Source of the DNA: a virus
Reading direction: 5' to 3' (one strand)
IMG/VR virus record: IMGVR_UViG_3300044953_000085
Location: 1 to 23,940 of that record
DNA: 23,940 bases
Made by a program: the position numbers and the translations under genes. Shown here piece by piece: positions 5,937 to 13,866 of this stretch; position 1 is the stretch's first letter; each line of letters opens with the position of its first letter. The notes beneath the pieces are model-generated. The model made no database searches and was not told the origin of the DNA. It worked only from the letters and a program-made list of their open reading frames with translations.

Positions 5937-8104
5937 ACTGGTTTACTCGACTATTCCAAAAACAATCGCCAGCGTCTGCAATTATCTCAATGACAACACA
6001 GAAGGAAGCAATACAATCGCCAAGAAATTTCCAAGGCTTTACCAAAGAAGGCTACAAGAAAAACGTAGTTGTTTTCAGGTGCGTGAATTTAATTGCAGAT
6101 TCGATCTCTACAATTCCGCATATCCTCTACAAGGTTAACGGTAAAAATAAAGTCGAAGTTGAATCACATCAAATCCTTGACGTGTTTTCAAAACCAAATC
6201 CAATGCAGGATAAAGAAGCATTCATCAAATCAGTGATAAGTTATTACTGCCTGACTGGTAACTCATACATTGAGAAGGTAATGCTAGGCTCGAAACTCAA
6301 AGAGCTTTATTCGCGAAGACCTGACCAAATGGAAATTAAGCCAGGCCAAAACGGACTTCCCTCTGAATATGTTTTTACAATCCAAAATCAAAAATACTCA
6401 TTTCCCGTGGACTTCGTTACAGGCGAATCGGACATAAAGCATCTCAAAACATTTAATCCGAATGATGATTGGATGGGAATGTCGCCCATTGAAGCCATGG
6501 CCATGGACGTCGATATAGTGAACGCCATGAACCTGTGGAACCTTTCACTCCTGCAAAATAGTGGCAGGCCATCAGGCGCATTAATTTACAAGCCAGATAT
6601 GGGGCCATCAACATTAACGCCTAACCAGCGCAACGAACTCAGAAGGGAGATTGACGAAAAGGTTACAGGCGCAAAAAACAACGCAAGGCCATTGCTGCTT
6701 GATGGTGGATTCACATGGCAGGAAATGTCTCTGTCGCCCGATGAAATGGATTTCCTTAACAGCAAAGACGTTTCTGAAAAGGATATCGCTCTTGCGTTTG
6801 GAGTGCCAGGCCAATTGATAGGCGTGAAAGATTCACAGACGTTTGCCAATTTTGAGCAGGCACGAGCTGTGTTCTATGAGGACACTGCGGTTCCAATTGC
6901 TAAGATGTTTTATCGCGGCATTACCAATTGGCTTGTAAAAAACATTGACCAGTCTCTTTCTTTGGAGCCTGACATCAATTCCATCGAAGCTCTTTCTATT
7001 CGCAAAATGGAAAAATGGGATAAAATTTCAAACGCAAACTTCCTTTCTGTTGACGAGAAGCGAATGGAGATCGGGTACGGTGCTTATGTTCCCGGAGAAT
7101 CCGCAGGCTCAAAAATCCTAGTCAACTCAGGTTTAATTACTCTCGACATGGCCGCCGATGACAGTTTCAGCGAGGCAGTTCCAACAGAAGAAGAGCCTGA
7201 ACAGGAACCAGAAGATGAGGCAGAAGAAATTCAACAGGACGACGACAGCGAAAAGCGCTTCAAAAAAAAAATTTCAGTAATCGACGGGAAACAATTTAAC
7301 CTGAACTCTAGCCGCGCTAAGAGGCGCTATATGCTAGAGGCTAATAGGAAAAGGGCCAGATTCGAAAAGGTTCTTGTCGCCGCCTTCAAGAAGGCATTCG
7401 CACGCCAAAAAAAGACTATGACTGAGATGGTTCTAGCTGGCGGCGTTTCGACATGGGAGATGCAAATCGTAAAGTCGCTTGAAATAACTCAAGGTTACTT
7501 CATGGAGGTTTACAAAAAAGAAGTGACTGACATATTGAGATCCTTCGCCAAGGACATATTCGGTTTCAGAAAATCCTTCAAGCAAGAAGAGCATGAGCTG
7601 TGGTTTGATTCATTTATGCGCCAATATATAGACTCTCAAACTGGAAAAAAGATTAAGCTAATAGAGCGCACCACATTTAAGAAGGTCACAGCGAAGGTTA
7701 AAGAAGTTGTAGAGGACATGACGACAGGAGTGGAAGCGTTTGGTGTTCAGCCTATAGCCAAGGCCATTGAGGACGTTTACGATGAGTTCACACCGCAGCG
7801 AGCGCTAACAATTGCCAGGACTGAAGTTCATAATGCAGCAAATCAGTCATCTTTAAAGGCAGTTGAAGCATTGGACTTGCCAAACATGACCAAGGAATGG
7901 CTCACTGTAATGGACGGCAGACAAAGGGACGATCACAGCGAAATGGATGGCGAGATCGTGCCTTTCGATGAAAATTTTGAGGTCACAAGTCAAAAAGATG
8001 GTACAGTTATTTTTATGTCAGGCCCCGGAGACCCCACTGCACCCGCGGAGCAGGTTATTAATTGTAGATGCTCAATGGTCTTTTCTCAGGAGTTAGAAGA
8101 ATGA
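5933..8104 (+). CDS. Portal protein fused to a MuF-type head morphogenesis domain
   Basis: This 723-residue protein combines two functions that are usually separate genes. Residues 1 to about 395 form an HK97-family portal, the ring at the capsid vertex through which DNA passes; VVVFRCVNLIADSIS (45-59) and GNSYIE (109-114) are typical. A strongly acidic linker at about 416-440 follows. The C-terminal part, roughly 445-720, resembles Mu gpF/SPP1 gp7 minor head proteins: IARTEVHNAANQ (about 627-638) and a terminal INCRCSMVF are family hallmarks. The fusion would place the MuF domain at the portal in a fixed 1:1 ratio. Translation is continuous with no slippery site or internal stop. It overlaps terL and the protease gene by 4 bases each. 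Confidence 0.9.
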   Translation: MNWFTRLFQKQSPASAIISMTTQKEAIQSPRNFQGFTKEGYKKNVVVFRCVNLIADSISTIPHILYKVNGKNKVEVESHQILDVFSKPNPMQDKEAFIKSVISYYCLTGNSYIEKVMLGSKLKELYSRRPDQMEIKPGQNGLPSEYVFTIQNQKYSFPVDFVTGESDIKHLKTFNPNDDWMGMSPIEAMAMDVDIVNAMNLWNLSLLQNSGRPSGALIYKPDMGPSTLTPNQRNELRREIDEKVTGAKNNARPLLLDGGFTWQEMSLSPDEMDFLNSKDVSEKDIALAFGVPGQLIGVKDSQTFANFEQARAVFYEDTAVPIAKMFYRGITNWLVKNIDQSLSLEPDINSIEALSIRKMEKWDKISNANFLSVDEKRMEIGYGAYVPGESAGSKILVNSGLITLDMAADDSFSEAVPTEEEPEQEPEDEAEEIQQDDDSEKRFKKKISVIDGKQFNLNSSRAKRRYMLEANRKRARFEKVLVAAFKKAFARQKKTMTEMVLAGGVSTWEMQIVKSLEITQGYFMEVYKKEVTDILRSFAKDIFGFRKSFKQEEHELWFDSFMRQYIDSQTGKKIKLIERTTFKKVTAKVKEVVEDMTTGVEAFGVQPIAKAIEDVYDEFTPQRALTIARTEVHNAANQSSLKAVEALDLPNMTKEWLTVMDGRQRDDHSEMDGEIVPFDENFEVTSQKDGTVIFMSGPGDPTAPAEQVINCRCSMVFSQELEE

Positions 8105-8757
8105 AGCTGGATATTAAAACGTTTGCATTTAACTTTAAAGAAGTAACTGAAGGCGACAAAGGTAAGGTGAGTGGATACGCCAGCGTCTTCGAGAACGTTG
8201 ACCTCGGACTGGATGTTGTAGAGCGAGGAGCGTTCGCCAAAACAATTCAAGAGAGCGGCGGCAAATTTCCTATTCTTGCAGACCACAGTCCATCAAAGCA
8301 AATCGGGTGGAACGTGAAAGCAAATGAGGAGAGCGTTGGTCTTTGGGTAGAAGGTGAGTGGGATATTAAAGAAGTAGCACTCGCACGCGAGCGATTCAGC
8401 TTGGCAAAATCTGGCCTTAAACTCGGCGTGCCTGTTGGATTGTCGATCGGCTACAGAACAATTAAATCTGAGCCAGACCGCGATCGTCCTGCCATCACAA
8501 GACTCAAGGAGTTGAAATTGTACGAATACAGTCAAGTTGTGTTCCCGATGAATACTGCCGCCAATGTATCAGGTATAAAAAACTTTGACCTTGCTTTATC
8601 CATGGATTCTGAAATACTTGAATTTGTCCATGGTTTGATTAACAATGGAAAAACGAAGGAAGAAATTCTTTTAAAACTTAAAACCTCAGTGAATGAAAAC
8701 GAGCCGGACGCAATGATTGTTCACTCGATTAAGGAACTGGGAAAAATTTTAAAATAG
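8101..8757 (+). CDS. HK97-family prohead maturation protease
   Basis: This 218-residue serine protease cleaves capsid N-terminal scaffold segments during head maturation. The likely catalytic triad is H62 in ADHS, S115 in GLSIGY and E142 in LYEYS, with the order and spacing of the herpesvirus/HK97 protease fold. GYASVFENVD near the N-terminus is another family signature. ATG 8101 is chosen because AGGAG at 8088-8092 is 8 bases upstream and it overlaps the portal stop as ATGA; an upstream in-frame ATG at 8068 lies inside the MuF coding region. The major capsid gene follows after 9 bases, the usual order. Confidence 0.93.
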   Translation: MKLDIKTFAFNFKEVTEGDKGKVSGYASVFENVDLGLDVVERGAFAKTIQESGGKFPILADHSPSKQIGWNVKANEESVGLWVEGEWDIKEVALARERFSLAKSGLKLGVPVGLSIGYRTIKSEPDRDRPAITRLKELKLYEYSQVVFPMNTAANVSGIKNFDLALSMDSEILEFVHGLINNGKTKEEILLKLKTSVNENEPDAMIVHSIKELGKILK

Positions 8758-8766
8758 GAGAAGAAA

Positions 8767-9984
8767 ATGGATTTGATCGCAGAATTGAAAAAAGTCGGTG
8801 AAGAAATCAAAAAAGATTTCGAAAACTTTAAGTCCGAAAACGACAAGCGCATTCAGACACTAGAAAAGAATCGCGGCGTTGCTGACTTTGATGAAAAGTT
8901 GGCAAAGAACAATGACAGCATTGAAGCTCTCGAGAAGAAGCTCGAAGATATTCAAGTTGCTCTTAAGCGCAAAGGCAGCGAGCAAGCTGAAGTTGCAGAC
9001 TGCAAAGACGTAGTGTCTAGCTATTTGCGCAAAGGCCGCATCTCGGAAAGCCAAGCTGCTGACTATGTAAAGCACCTTGAAACAGTTGGCGCAGGCTACA
9101 AAGGCCTTTCAGTTGACAGTGAACCAGATGGTGGATTCTTGGTTCGTCCTTCTGTTTCTTCAACCATCACCAAGAAAATTTTCGAAAGCTCACCTGTTCG
9201 TCAGCTCGCTTCTGCGGAAACTATTTCTAGCGATCGCTGGGAAGAAATTTACGACAACGACGAGCCAGATGCTGGATGGGTTGGCGAGCGCGAGAGTCGC
9301 GTTGAAACTGGCACAAACCAATTGAACATGATTGCAATTCCTGTTCATGAAATGTATGCAGAGCCAAAGATCACTCAGAAATTGCTCGACGATTCTGCTG
9401 TCGATGTTGAGTCTTGGCACCAAGGCAAAGTTGCTGAAAAGTTTGCTCGCCTTGAAGCATCAGCATTCGTGTCTGGTGATGGCATTAAGAAGCCAAAAGG
9501 TTTCTTGTCCTACGCCAACGGCACAGGCTTCAACCAGCTTGAGCAAGTTAACTCAGGTCACGCTTCTCAATTCACAGCCGATGGTTTGATTAGCTTGCAG
9601 AACGCATTGCTTGAAGCCTTCCAAATGAAGGCCTCTTGGATGATGAAGAGATCAAGCGCAGGAGCAATCCGCAAACTCAAGTCAAACGACGGAGCATACC
9701 TCTGGAACGTTGACCCTGTTGGCGCTTTGAATGGTGGCCCTGTGTTCTCACTCCTCGGCAAGCCTTTGTACTATGCCGATGACATTCCGGCTGCTGCTGC
9801 AAACGCTCTGGCCGCTGTGTATGGTGACTTTTCACAAGGCTACAAAATCATCGACAGAATTGGCATTAGAGTATTGCGCGATTCACTCACCACCAAAGGC
9901 TTTGTGAAGTTTTACACTTGCAAACGCGTTGGCGGCGGTGTTCGCCAGTTCCAAGCTCTGAAGATTCAAAAGTTGGCAGTATAA
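8767..9984 (+). CDS. HK97-fold major capsid protein
   Basis: This 405-residue protein forms the icosahedral shell. Residues 1 to about 80 are a highly charged, Lys/Glu-rich coiled coil acting as the fused scaffold (delta) domain. The protease would remove it somewhere near residues 100-118, where the mature fold begins around DGGFLVRPSVSSTI. Later segments such as KGFLSYANG, WMMKRSS and the C-terminal KFYTCKRVGGGV are typical of the family. The binding site is AGGAGAAGAAA just before the ATG. Arginine codons are 15 CGC/CGT of 18, unlike terL (10 CGN of 26), consistent with selection for high expression. A hairpin follows the stop. Confidence 0.93.
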   Translation: MDLIAELKKVGEEIKKDFENFKSENDKRIQTLEKNRGVADFDEKLAKNNDSIEALEKKLEDIQVALKRKGSEQAEVADCKDVVSSYLRKGRISESQAADYVKHLETVGAGYKGLSVDSEPDGGFLVRPSVSSTITKKIFESSPVRQLASAETISSDRWEEIYDNDEPDAGWVGERESRVETGTNQLNMIAIPVHEMYAEPKITQKLLDDSAVDVESWHQGKVAEKFARLEASAFVSGDGIKKPKGFLSYANGTGFNQLEQVNSGHASQFTADGLISLQNALLEAFQMKASWMMKRSSAGAIRKLKSNDGAYLWNVDPVGALNGGPVFSLLGKPLYYADDIPAAAANALAAVYGDFSQGYKIIDRIGIRVLRDSLTTKGFVKFYTCKRVGGGVRQFQALKIQKLAV

Positions 9985-9988
9985 TTAA

Positions 9989-10008
9989 AGAGGGGAGCAA
10001 TCCCCTCT
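9989..10008 (+). terminator. GNRA-loop hairpin after the capsid gene
   Basis: AGAGGGGA at 9989-9996 pairs perfectly with TCCCCTCT at 10001-10008 around a GCAA tetraloop, starting 5 bases after the capsid stop. The sequence after it (CAATTT) has only a short T run, so it may be a weak terminator or a 3'-end stabiliser that protects the abundant capsid message. Confidence 0.6.
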
Positions 10009-10027
10009 CAATTTAGGAGATTAAAAC

Positions 10028-10405
10028 ATGATGCGCGAATTAAGTTCACACTTGAAACCAAACCAATCATTGGCACCTGCTGCGCGTACAGCTTCGGCAA
10101 ACGGCACAGGCGTTGACCATCAAGGATACAGCTCACAGTTGTATGTTTTTGATGTTGGCACAATCACAGACGGCACTCATACACCTAAACTGCAAGAGTC
10201 AGACGATAATTCTACGTTCACCGACGTAGCTGCCGCTGACCAAGTTGGGACACTTGCCGCACTGGCTTCAAACGTACAGCAAAAGGCTGCCTACATTGGC
10301 AACAAGAGATATTCTAGAGCTGTCGTTACAGTTGCTGGCGCGACCACTGGTGGCGTTTACTCTGCCGCTTGTATTCAAGGCCATGCTCACGCTCTGCCAG
10401 TTTAA
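10028..10405 (+). CDS. Small virion-associated protein next to the capsid gene
   Basis: This 125-residue, beta-rich protein belongs to a type often seen directly downstream of phage capsid genes. The segment around residues 38-62 (VFDVGTITDGTHTPKLQE then SDDNSTF) and YIGNKRYSRAVVTVAGATTG at 89-108 are recognisable. I infer a structural role, perhaps capsid decoration, but have no motif proving it. It has a strong AGGAGA at 10014-10019, 8 bases before the first of two tandem ATGs. It is flanked by the post-capsid hairpin and a clear terminator, so it may be expressed at capsid-like levels. Confidence 0.75.
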   Translation: MMRELSSHLKPNQSLAPAARTASANGTGVDHQGYSSQLYVFDVGTITDGTHTPKLQESDDNSTFTDVAAADQVGTLAALASNVQQKAAYIGNKRYSRAVVTVAGATTGGVYSAACIQGHAHALPV

Positions 10406-10425
10406 TAGTGATGTGACATTAACTT

Positions 10426-10452
10426 AGAGGGCGTCTTTGATGCCCTCTTTTT
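10426..10452 (+). terminator. Rho-independent terminator
   Basis: AGAGGGC at 10426-10432 pairs with GCCCTCT at 10442-10448, with a G-T and a T-A pair extending inward, and is followed by a run of five T from 10448. It lies 21 bases after the stop of the small virion gene, closing the head-protein transcript. Confidence 0.8.
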
Positions 10453-10466
10453 ATTTTGGAGAGACA

Positions 10467-10703
10467 ATGAAAAAATCAGTAAAGATGCTCGAGACAACAG
10501 ATGGCCATGACGAAACAGATAGCGGTCAAGGACTCCCGCTCAAAACTTATTTTAAGGGCGAGGTTTATCTAATCAGCGAATCCCTTTATAATTGCTTTAA
10601 AGAGATGAAGGTCTGCGAGGACGAAGAAAAAGTAAAAGAACCTAAGCCTTCATCTGAAACGAAAGACGCCACGAAGCCTAAGGCGAAGGATAAATCAAAA
10701 TGA
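10467..10703 (+). CDS. Small charged hypothetical protein
   Basis: This 78-residue protein is not recognised. The N-terminal two thirds (KTYFKGEVYLISESLYNCF at 27-45) look folded, while the last 25 residues are a Lys/Pro/Glu tail likely to be disordered. Head-region genes of this size sometimes encode small connector accessory proteins. ATG 10467 is preferred because GGAGAG lies just upstream; the earlier in-frame ATG at 10437 is inside the terminator stem-loop. It overlaps the connector gene by 4 bases (ATGA). Confidence 0.7.
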   Translation: MKKSVKMLETTDGHDETDSGQGLPLKTYFKGEVYLISESLYNCFKEMKVCEDEEKVKEPKPSSETKDATKPKAKDKSK

Positions 10704-11320
10704 ATTTGCAGCTACATGAAGACTCTGGCGAATGTGTGACGCTCGAAGAGCTAAAGGCGCATCTTAGAATCGATTACGATGACCAAGATGCACTTTTAAA
10801 TGTGTCGATATCAGCCGCCAGAGTTTTCATTGAAGAATATTTAAATAGGTCGATCTTGCATAAGACCTTTGACCTTTGGCTCGACAGCCATGAATTTGGC
10901 GCGATTTCATCCAAAGACTGGGCCGGCACTAGACACGGCTCGATTGCTGAGATTGCAGGCAATTCTACAATAAGTCTTCGCACTGCAAAGATAGATTCAA
11001 TCACGCATGTAAAATCCTATGGCCAAGGGAATGATGAGCTTGATTTCGATGCCTCGAATTATTTTCTCGACAGCGCGAGCGAGCCTGGAAGAATAGTTCT
11101 TAACTACGGTTCAACTTGGCCTACCGATCTGAGGCACATTAATGCGCTCAAAATTCGATTTAAAGCAGGATATGGAACAAAGCCATCAAGTGTCCCTGCA
11201 CCGCTTTTAAATGCAGTAAAATTTCTCGCCGCGCACTTCTACGATGAAGGCTGCGACGATTGCAATGTTCCCAAGAGTGTTTTTATGCTTCTAAATCCAT
11301 ACAGAGTTTTCCTTCTTTAG
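10700..11320 (+). CDS. Head-tail connector (HK97 gp6-like adaptor)
   Basis: This 206-residue protein resembles adaptor proteins that form the ring beneath the portal. The N-terminal stretch VTLEELKAHLRIDYDDQDALL, then AARVFIEEYLNRSI at 40-53, is the usual start of the gp6/gp15-like family: a helix pair with a short acidic loop. A central region around 100-150 with SYGQGN and LRFKAGYG-like pattern (IRFKAGYG) also fits. It would join portal and head-closure protein. It overlaps the preceding gene by 4 bases. Family assignment is from pattern recognition. Confidence 0.83.
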   Translation: MNLQLHEDSGECVTLEELKAHLRIDYDDQDALLNVSISAARVFIEEYLNRSILHKTFDLWLDSHEFGAISSKDWAGTRHGSIAEIAGNSTISLRTAKIDSITHVKSYGQGNDELDFDASNYFLDSASEPGRIVLNYGSTWPTDLRHINALKIRFKAGYGTKPSSVPAPLLNAVKFLAAHFYDEGCDDCNVPKSVFMLLNPYRVFLL

Positions 11321-11329
11321 GAGTTTTTT

Positions 11330-11647
11330 ATGTTCAAGATTACTCAAGGTGAAGACGTAAAGTTGCCAATAACACTGAAATACGAAAGCAAGGTAAGATA
11401 TTCTCTCGAAGGCAAAACAGTATCCGCGAAATTAAAAATCAACAATGCCACCGTTACTTTAACTGGCCCTACGTCGGTAGTCGTCGTGAATGAGATCGAT
11501 GGAATAATCGAAATTAACTTGACCGATACTCAGTCAGCCCAACTCGCTAAAGGTGATTTGCCAATCGACATTTATGTCGATGAAGGTTCCGACACAAAAA
11601 TAGTTAGGATTAGGAACAAAGTCTTAGTCTCAGAGAGGATTGTGTGA
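11330..11647 (+). CDS. Beta-rich hypothetical protein before the collagen-like fibre
   Basis: This 105-residue protein starts [17 protein letters not shown] and continues as alternating beta strands ([23 protein letters not shown]), suggesting an Ig-like or BppU-N-terminus-like sandwich. No catalytic motif is visible. Genes of this pattern commonly precede fibre genes and may form a base to which a fibre attaches. AGGAG at 11319-11323 lies upstream. Its stop overlaps the GTG start of the collagen-like gene, indicating coupled synthesis and a possible partnership. Function is inferred. Confidence 0.72.
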   Translation: MFKITQGEDVKLPITLKYESKVRYSLEGKTVSAKLKINNATVTLTGPTSVVVVNEIDGIIEINLTDTQSAQLAKGDLPIDIYVDEGSDTKIVRIRNKVLVSERIV

Positions 11648-12996
11648 GCGACGATTGCGAAGTAATTGCAGAGATATCGGACGACCAGATTGAAGCAGTC
11701 GTTGAGTGCGGGCCATATATTCCCATTCAAGGGCCTGCTGGTCCTACAGGACCACAAGGGCCTGCTGGGCCACAAGGACCACAAGGTATTCAGGGTATTC
11801 AAGGTGCCGATGGTGCTGATGGGCCACAGGGACCACAAGGCCTGCAAGGTGTGCCAGGACCACAAGGTGATACGGGTGCAGATGGCCCACAAGGAGCTAC
11901 AGGCCCACAGGGATTAACTGGTCCTCAAGGTGACGTCGGTCCACAAGGGCCGCAAGGTTTAACAGGTCCAATAGGAGACACAGGGCCACAAGGCAACGTT
12001 GGTCCTCAGGGAGCGCAAGGAGACACAGGGCCTCAGGGCGCAACTGGACCGCAAGGCAGTGCAAATAAATGGATACATGGTGCTGGTGCGCCTACGAGTG
12101 GGATTGGGGACGTTGATGATTATTACGTCAATACTTTGAATGGAAATTATTTTAAAAAGGTTGACTCGATAACATGGGCGTCTATTGCTAGCTTTGAAAA
12201 TTTAATTAATTTTCCCGCGCTCACAAGTATTGATGGTGCTTCATTGGCGACCACCGACGAGCTTGTGCTTTATGATATTTCAGCTCCACAAGTCAAAAAA
12301 ATTGGCGTTGAGGAATTTTATAAAAGAAGATTAACACCAAGAAATGTCCATGTCATTGAGGAGTTTTTGTCAAATGTATCATCCATCCTCTTAGTCGATA
12401 ACACAACATCAGGCACACTCGCAAGCGTTCAGGTAGGCACTTATGGCATTGATGCCGTTGAAAAGTGCTTGGGTGTTTGGGAGGCCGACACAGGGACAAC
12501 AGCAACAGGGAGAGCTTCATTCCACAGTGCCATAACATCAATGATGAGCGGCCTTTGCGAAATGAATGTCAAATGGAGAATTGCGACCGATATTCTTAGC
12601 ACAGTCTCTGAAAGATACACAATGCGAATTGGCTTTGGTGACGTAACATTAGCAGGTGAGTTTGTTGACGGTATGTTCTTCCGATATACTGACAACGTAA
12701 ACGGCGGGCGCTGGGAATGCGTAACAAGAAATAACAACATAGAGACCGTCACCGACTCAGGCATTTTGGCTCAAACAACTTACAGTGTTTTTGAAGTTGA
12801 AATAAATGCCGCTGGAAACTCGGTCAAGTTCTTAATTGATGGCGTACAAGTCGCCACTCATACGACTAACATTCCGACCGGTTCGGCGAGGGCGTATGGG
12901 ACAATTGCTAAAATTGAAAAATCAATCGGCTTATTACAGCGTAATATGTATGTCGATCATTACTCTCTACAACTACTCTACTCGGGAGACAGATAA
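11644..12996 (+). CDS. Collagen-like fibre protein
   Basis: This 450-residue protein begins with a short acidic head (1-29), then a Gly-X-Y stretch at 30-138 with 37 glycines at perfect three-residue spacing, rich in Pro-Gln. Such tracts form a collagen triple helix in phage fibres, so the protein is probably a trimer. The remaining 310 residues are beta-rich; about 225-445 reads like a jelly-roll/lectin-like domain (for example [10 protein letters not shown] and [13 protein letters not shown]) that could bind a ligand. It starts at GTG 11644 in a GTGA overlap. Its place among head-tail connector genes, not with the tail-tip genes, suggests a head or neck fibre. Receptor or environmental binding is inference. 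Confidence 0.85.
   Translation: MSDDCEVIAEISDDQIEAVVECGPYIPIQGPAGPTGPQGPAGPQGPQGIQGIQGADGADGPQGPQGLQGVPGPQGDTGADGPQGATGPQGLTGPQGDVGPQGPQGLTGPIGDTGPQGNVGPQGAQGDTGPQGATGPQGSANKWIHGAGAPTSGIGDVDDYYVNTLNGNYFKKVDSITWASIASFENLINFPALTSIDGASLATTDELVLYDISAPQVKKIGVEEFYKRRLTPRNVHVIEEFLSNVSSILLVDNTTSGTLASVQVGTYGIDAVEKCLGVWEADTGTTATGRASFHSAITSMMSGLCEMNVKWRIATDILSTVSERYTMRIGFGDVTLAGEFVDGMFFRYTDNVNGGRWECVTRNNNIETVTDSGILAQTTYSVFEVEINAAGNSVKFLIDGVQVATHTTNIPTGSARAYGTIAKIEKSIGLLQRNMYVDHYSLQLLYSGDR
11731..12057 (+). repeat. Collagen-like Gly-X-Y coding repeat
   Basis: These bases encode 36 consecutive Gly-X-Y triplets plus a closing Gly without interruption. GPQG units dominate. The DNA is made of imperfect nine-base units centred on GGNCCACAAGG, and such tracts can expand or contract by slippage or recombination. 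Confidence 0.9.
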
Positions 12997-13337
12997 TGCA
13001 GCCAATGACACCTGCTCAAGTTGGCGACTATGAATCTGGAGTGGTTTTTGCCAGAAAGATATTCATGGAATACAAGCAGAAAAACAAAGACGAGGGCATA
13101 AATGGGGCGCAAGCTATCTGGCTTCACCACAGGGTCAGGGCATGGCAAGTCAACTTTAGGGGCATTCCTTATACTGTGGACTTGATCAACATGGCCGCAT
13201 CTGGAGATCTTGAGACTGCCTGCCTGTCGCTGATGTACGGCCAGCCTGATGACATGACTCAGCCTTATCACTGGTTCACACAGGAGCGCATTGATTGCCT
13301 TGTAACGGAAATTAAGGGCTTCTTGGGGTGGGCATGA
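12996..13337 (+). CDS. Hypothetical protein in the connector region
   Basis: This 113-residue protein is not recognised. It is predicted helical with aromatic-rich segments (IWLHHRVRAWQVNFRG at 41-56 and YHWFTQERIDCL at 91-102). No signal peptide or membrane span is seen. The start overlaps the upstream stop as TAATG and it is followed by the small membrane protein in an ATGA overlap. Conserved position suggests a neck or assembly accessory role, but nothing in the sequence proves it. Confidence 0.75.
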   Translation: MQPMTPAQVGDYESGVVFARKIFMEYKQKNKDEGINGAQAIWLHHRVRAWQVNFRGIPYTVDLINMAASGDLETACLSLMYGQPDDMTQPYHWFTQERIDCLVTEIKGFLGWA

Positions 13338-13543
13338 ACGCAACACTGATCTTTATTGCCATTATCATAATCCTAATCGTCGCCTTTGATTTTTACATTA
13401 TTATTAAGAAGGGCAAAAAAGAATCGATCTCAGCGCACATTATTAGACTGTCGCACGAGTATCCTTCAATACCTTTTCTGCTTGGTTTTCTGTGTGGGCA
13501 TTTATTTTGGTCGATGAAAACATCGGACTGGATGCTTAAATGA
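13334..13543 (+). CDS. Small membrane protein
   Basis: This 69-residue protein has a strong N-terminal membrane helix (about 3-23), a short Lys-rich segment (KKGKKE), and a second weaker hydrophobic stretch at about 45-58 (YPSIPFLLGFLCGHLFW). Small proteins with this IPFLLGFLCGHLFW-like end occur in other phage structural clusters. A holin is conceivable but there is no adjacent endolysin. The start is ATG 13334 (ATGA overlap); an in-frame GTG at 13328 adds two residues. Function unknown. Confidence 0.7.
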   Translation: MNATLIFIAIIIILIVAFDFYIIIKKGKKESISAHIIRLSHEYPSIPFLLGFLCGHLFWSMKTSDWMLK

Positions 13544-13866
13544 AGTGCAATTACAAACCAAACAGAAAAATTTCAATTGAAAAGCTGGTTATTGAATCAG
13601 ACGGCCAAGGCGGCAAATCCCAAGAGTGGGAAGAAGTTTTCTCTACGGTCGCAGAAATTAAACCACTCTCCGCAAACCAAGTTCTATTCGCATCGAACCT
13701 TCAGCACAGAGTTACGCATAAAATTTACATTCGCTACAGGAAGGGGCTGGCGATATCACAGCGCATAATTTATGACTCGAGAATCTTTCAAATTAAAGGT
13801 ATCATCAATATTGATGAGGCAAACAGATGGCTTGAAATCCTAACAGAGGAAGGAGCTGCATCGTGA
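13540..13866 (+). CDS. Head-tail joining (head closure) protein
   Basis: This 108-residue protein matches the phage head-tail adaptor family. It has ESDGQGGKSQEW near the start, then the strand FSTVAEIKPLSANQ, HRVTHKIYIRYRKG at 64-77, and a closing segment with IKGIINIDEANRWLEI. This is a small SPP1 gp16-like beta barrel that plugs the connector after packaging. It overlaps its neighbours by 4 bases on each side and is followed by gp10-like and tail-completion genes, the usual neck order. Confidence 0.85.
   Translation: MKCNYKPNRKISIEKLVIESDGQGGKSQEWEEVFSTVAEIKPLSANQVLFASNLQHRVTHKIYIRYRKGLAISQRIIYDSRIFQIKGIINIDEANRWLEILTEEGAAS

Noticed and set aside
8690-8756. A possible promoter before the capsid gene (TTGTTC and an A/T-rich TTTTAAAAT)
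   Set aside because: Spacing and box matches are poor, and the sequence lies in the protease coding region; not better than chance.
11731-12057. Short DNA repeats that could suggest a CRISPR or satellite array
   Set aside because: They are in-frame Gly-X-Y codons of a collagen-like protein, with no spacers.
12978-13346. A 122-codon minus-strand frame
   Set aside because: It almost exactly mirrors the + strand hypothetical gene 12996-13337, which is coupled by overlaps to both neighbours.
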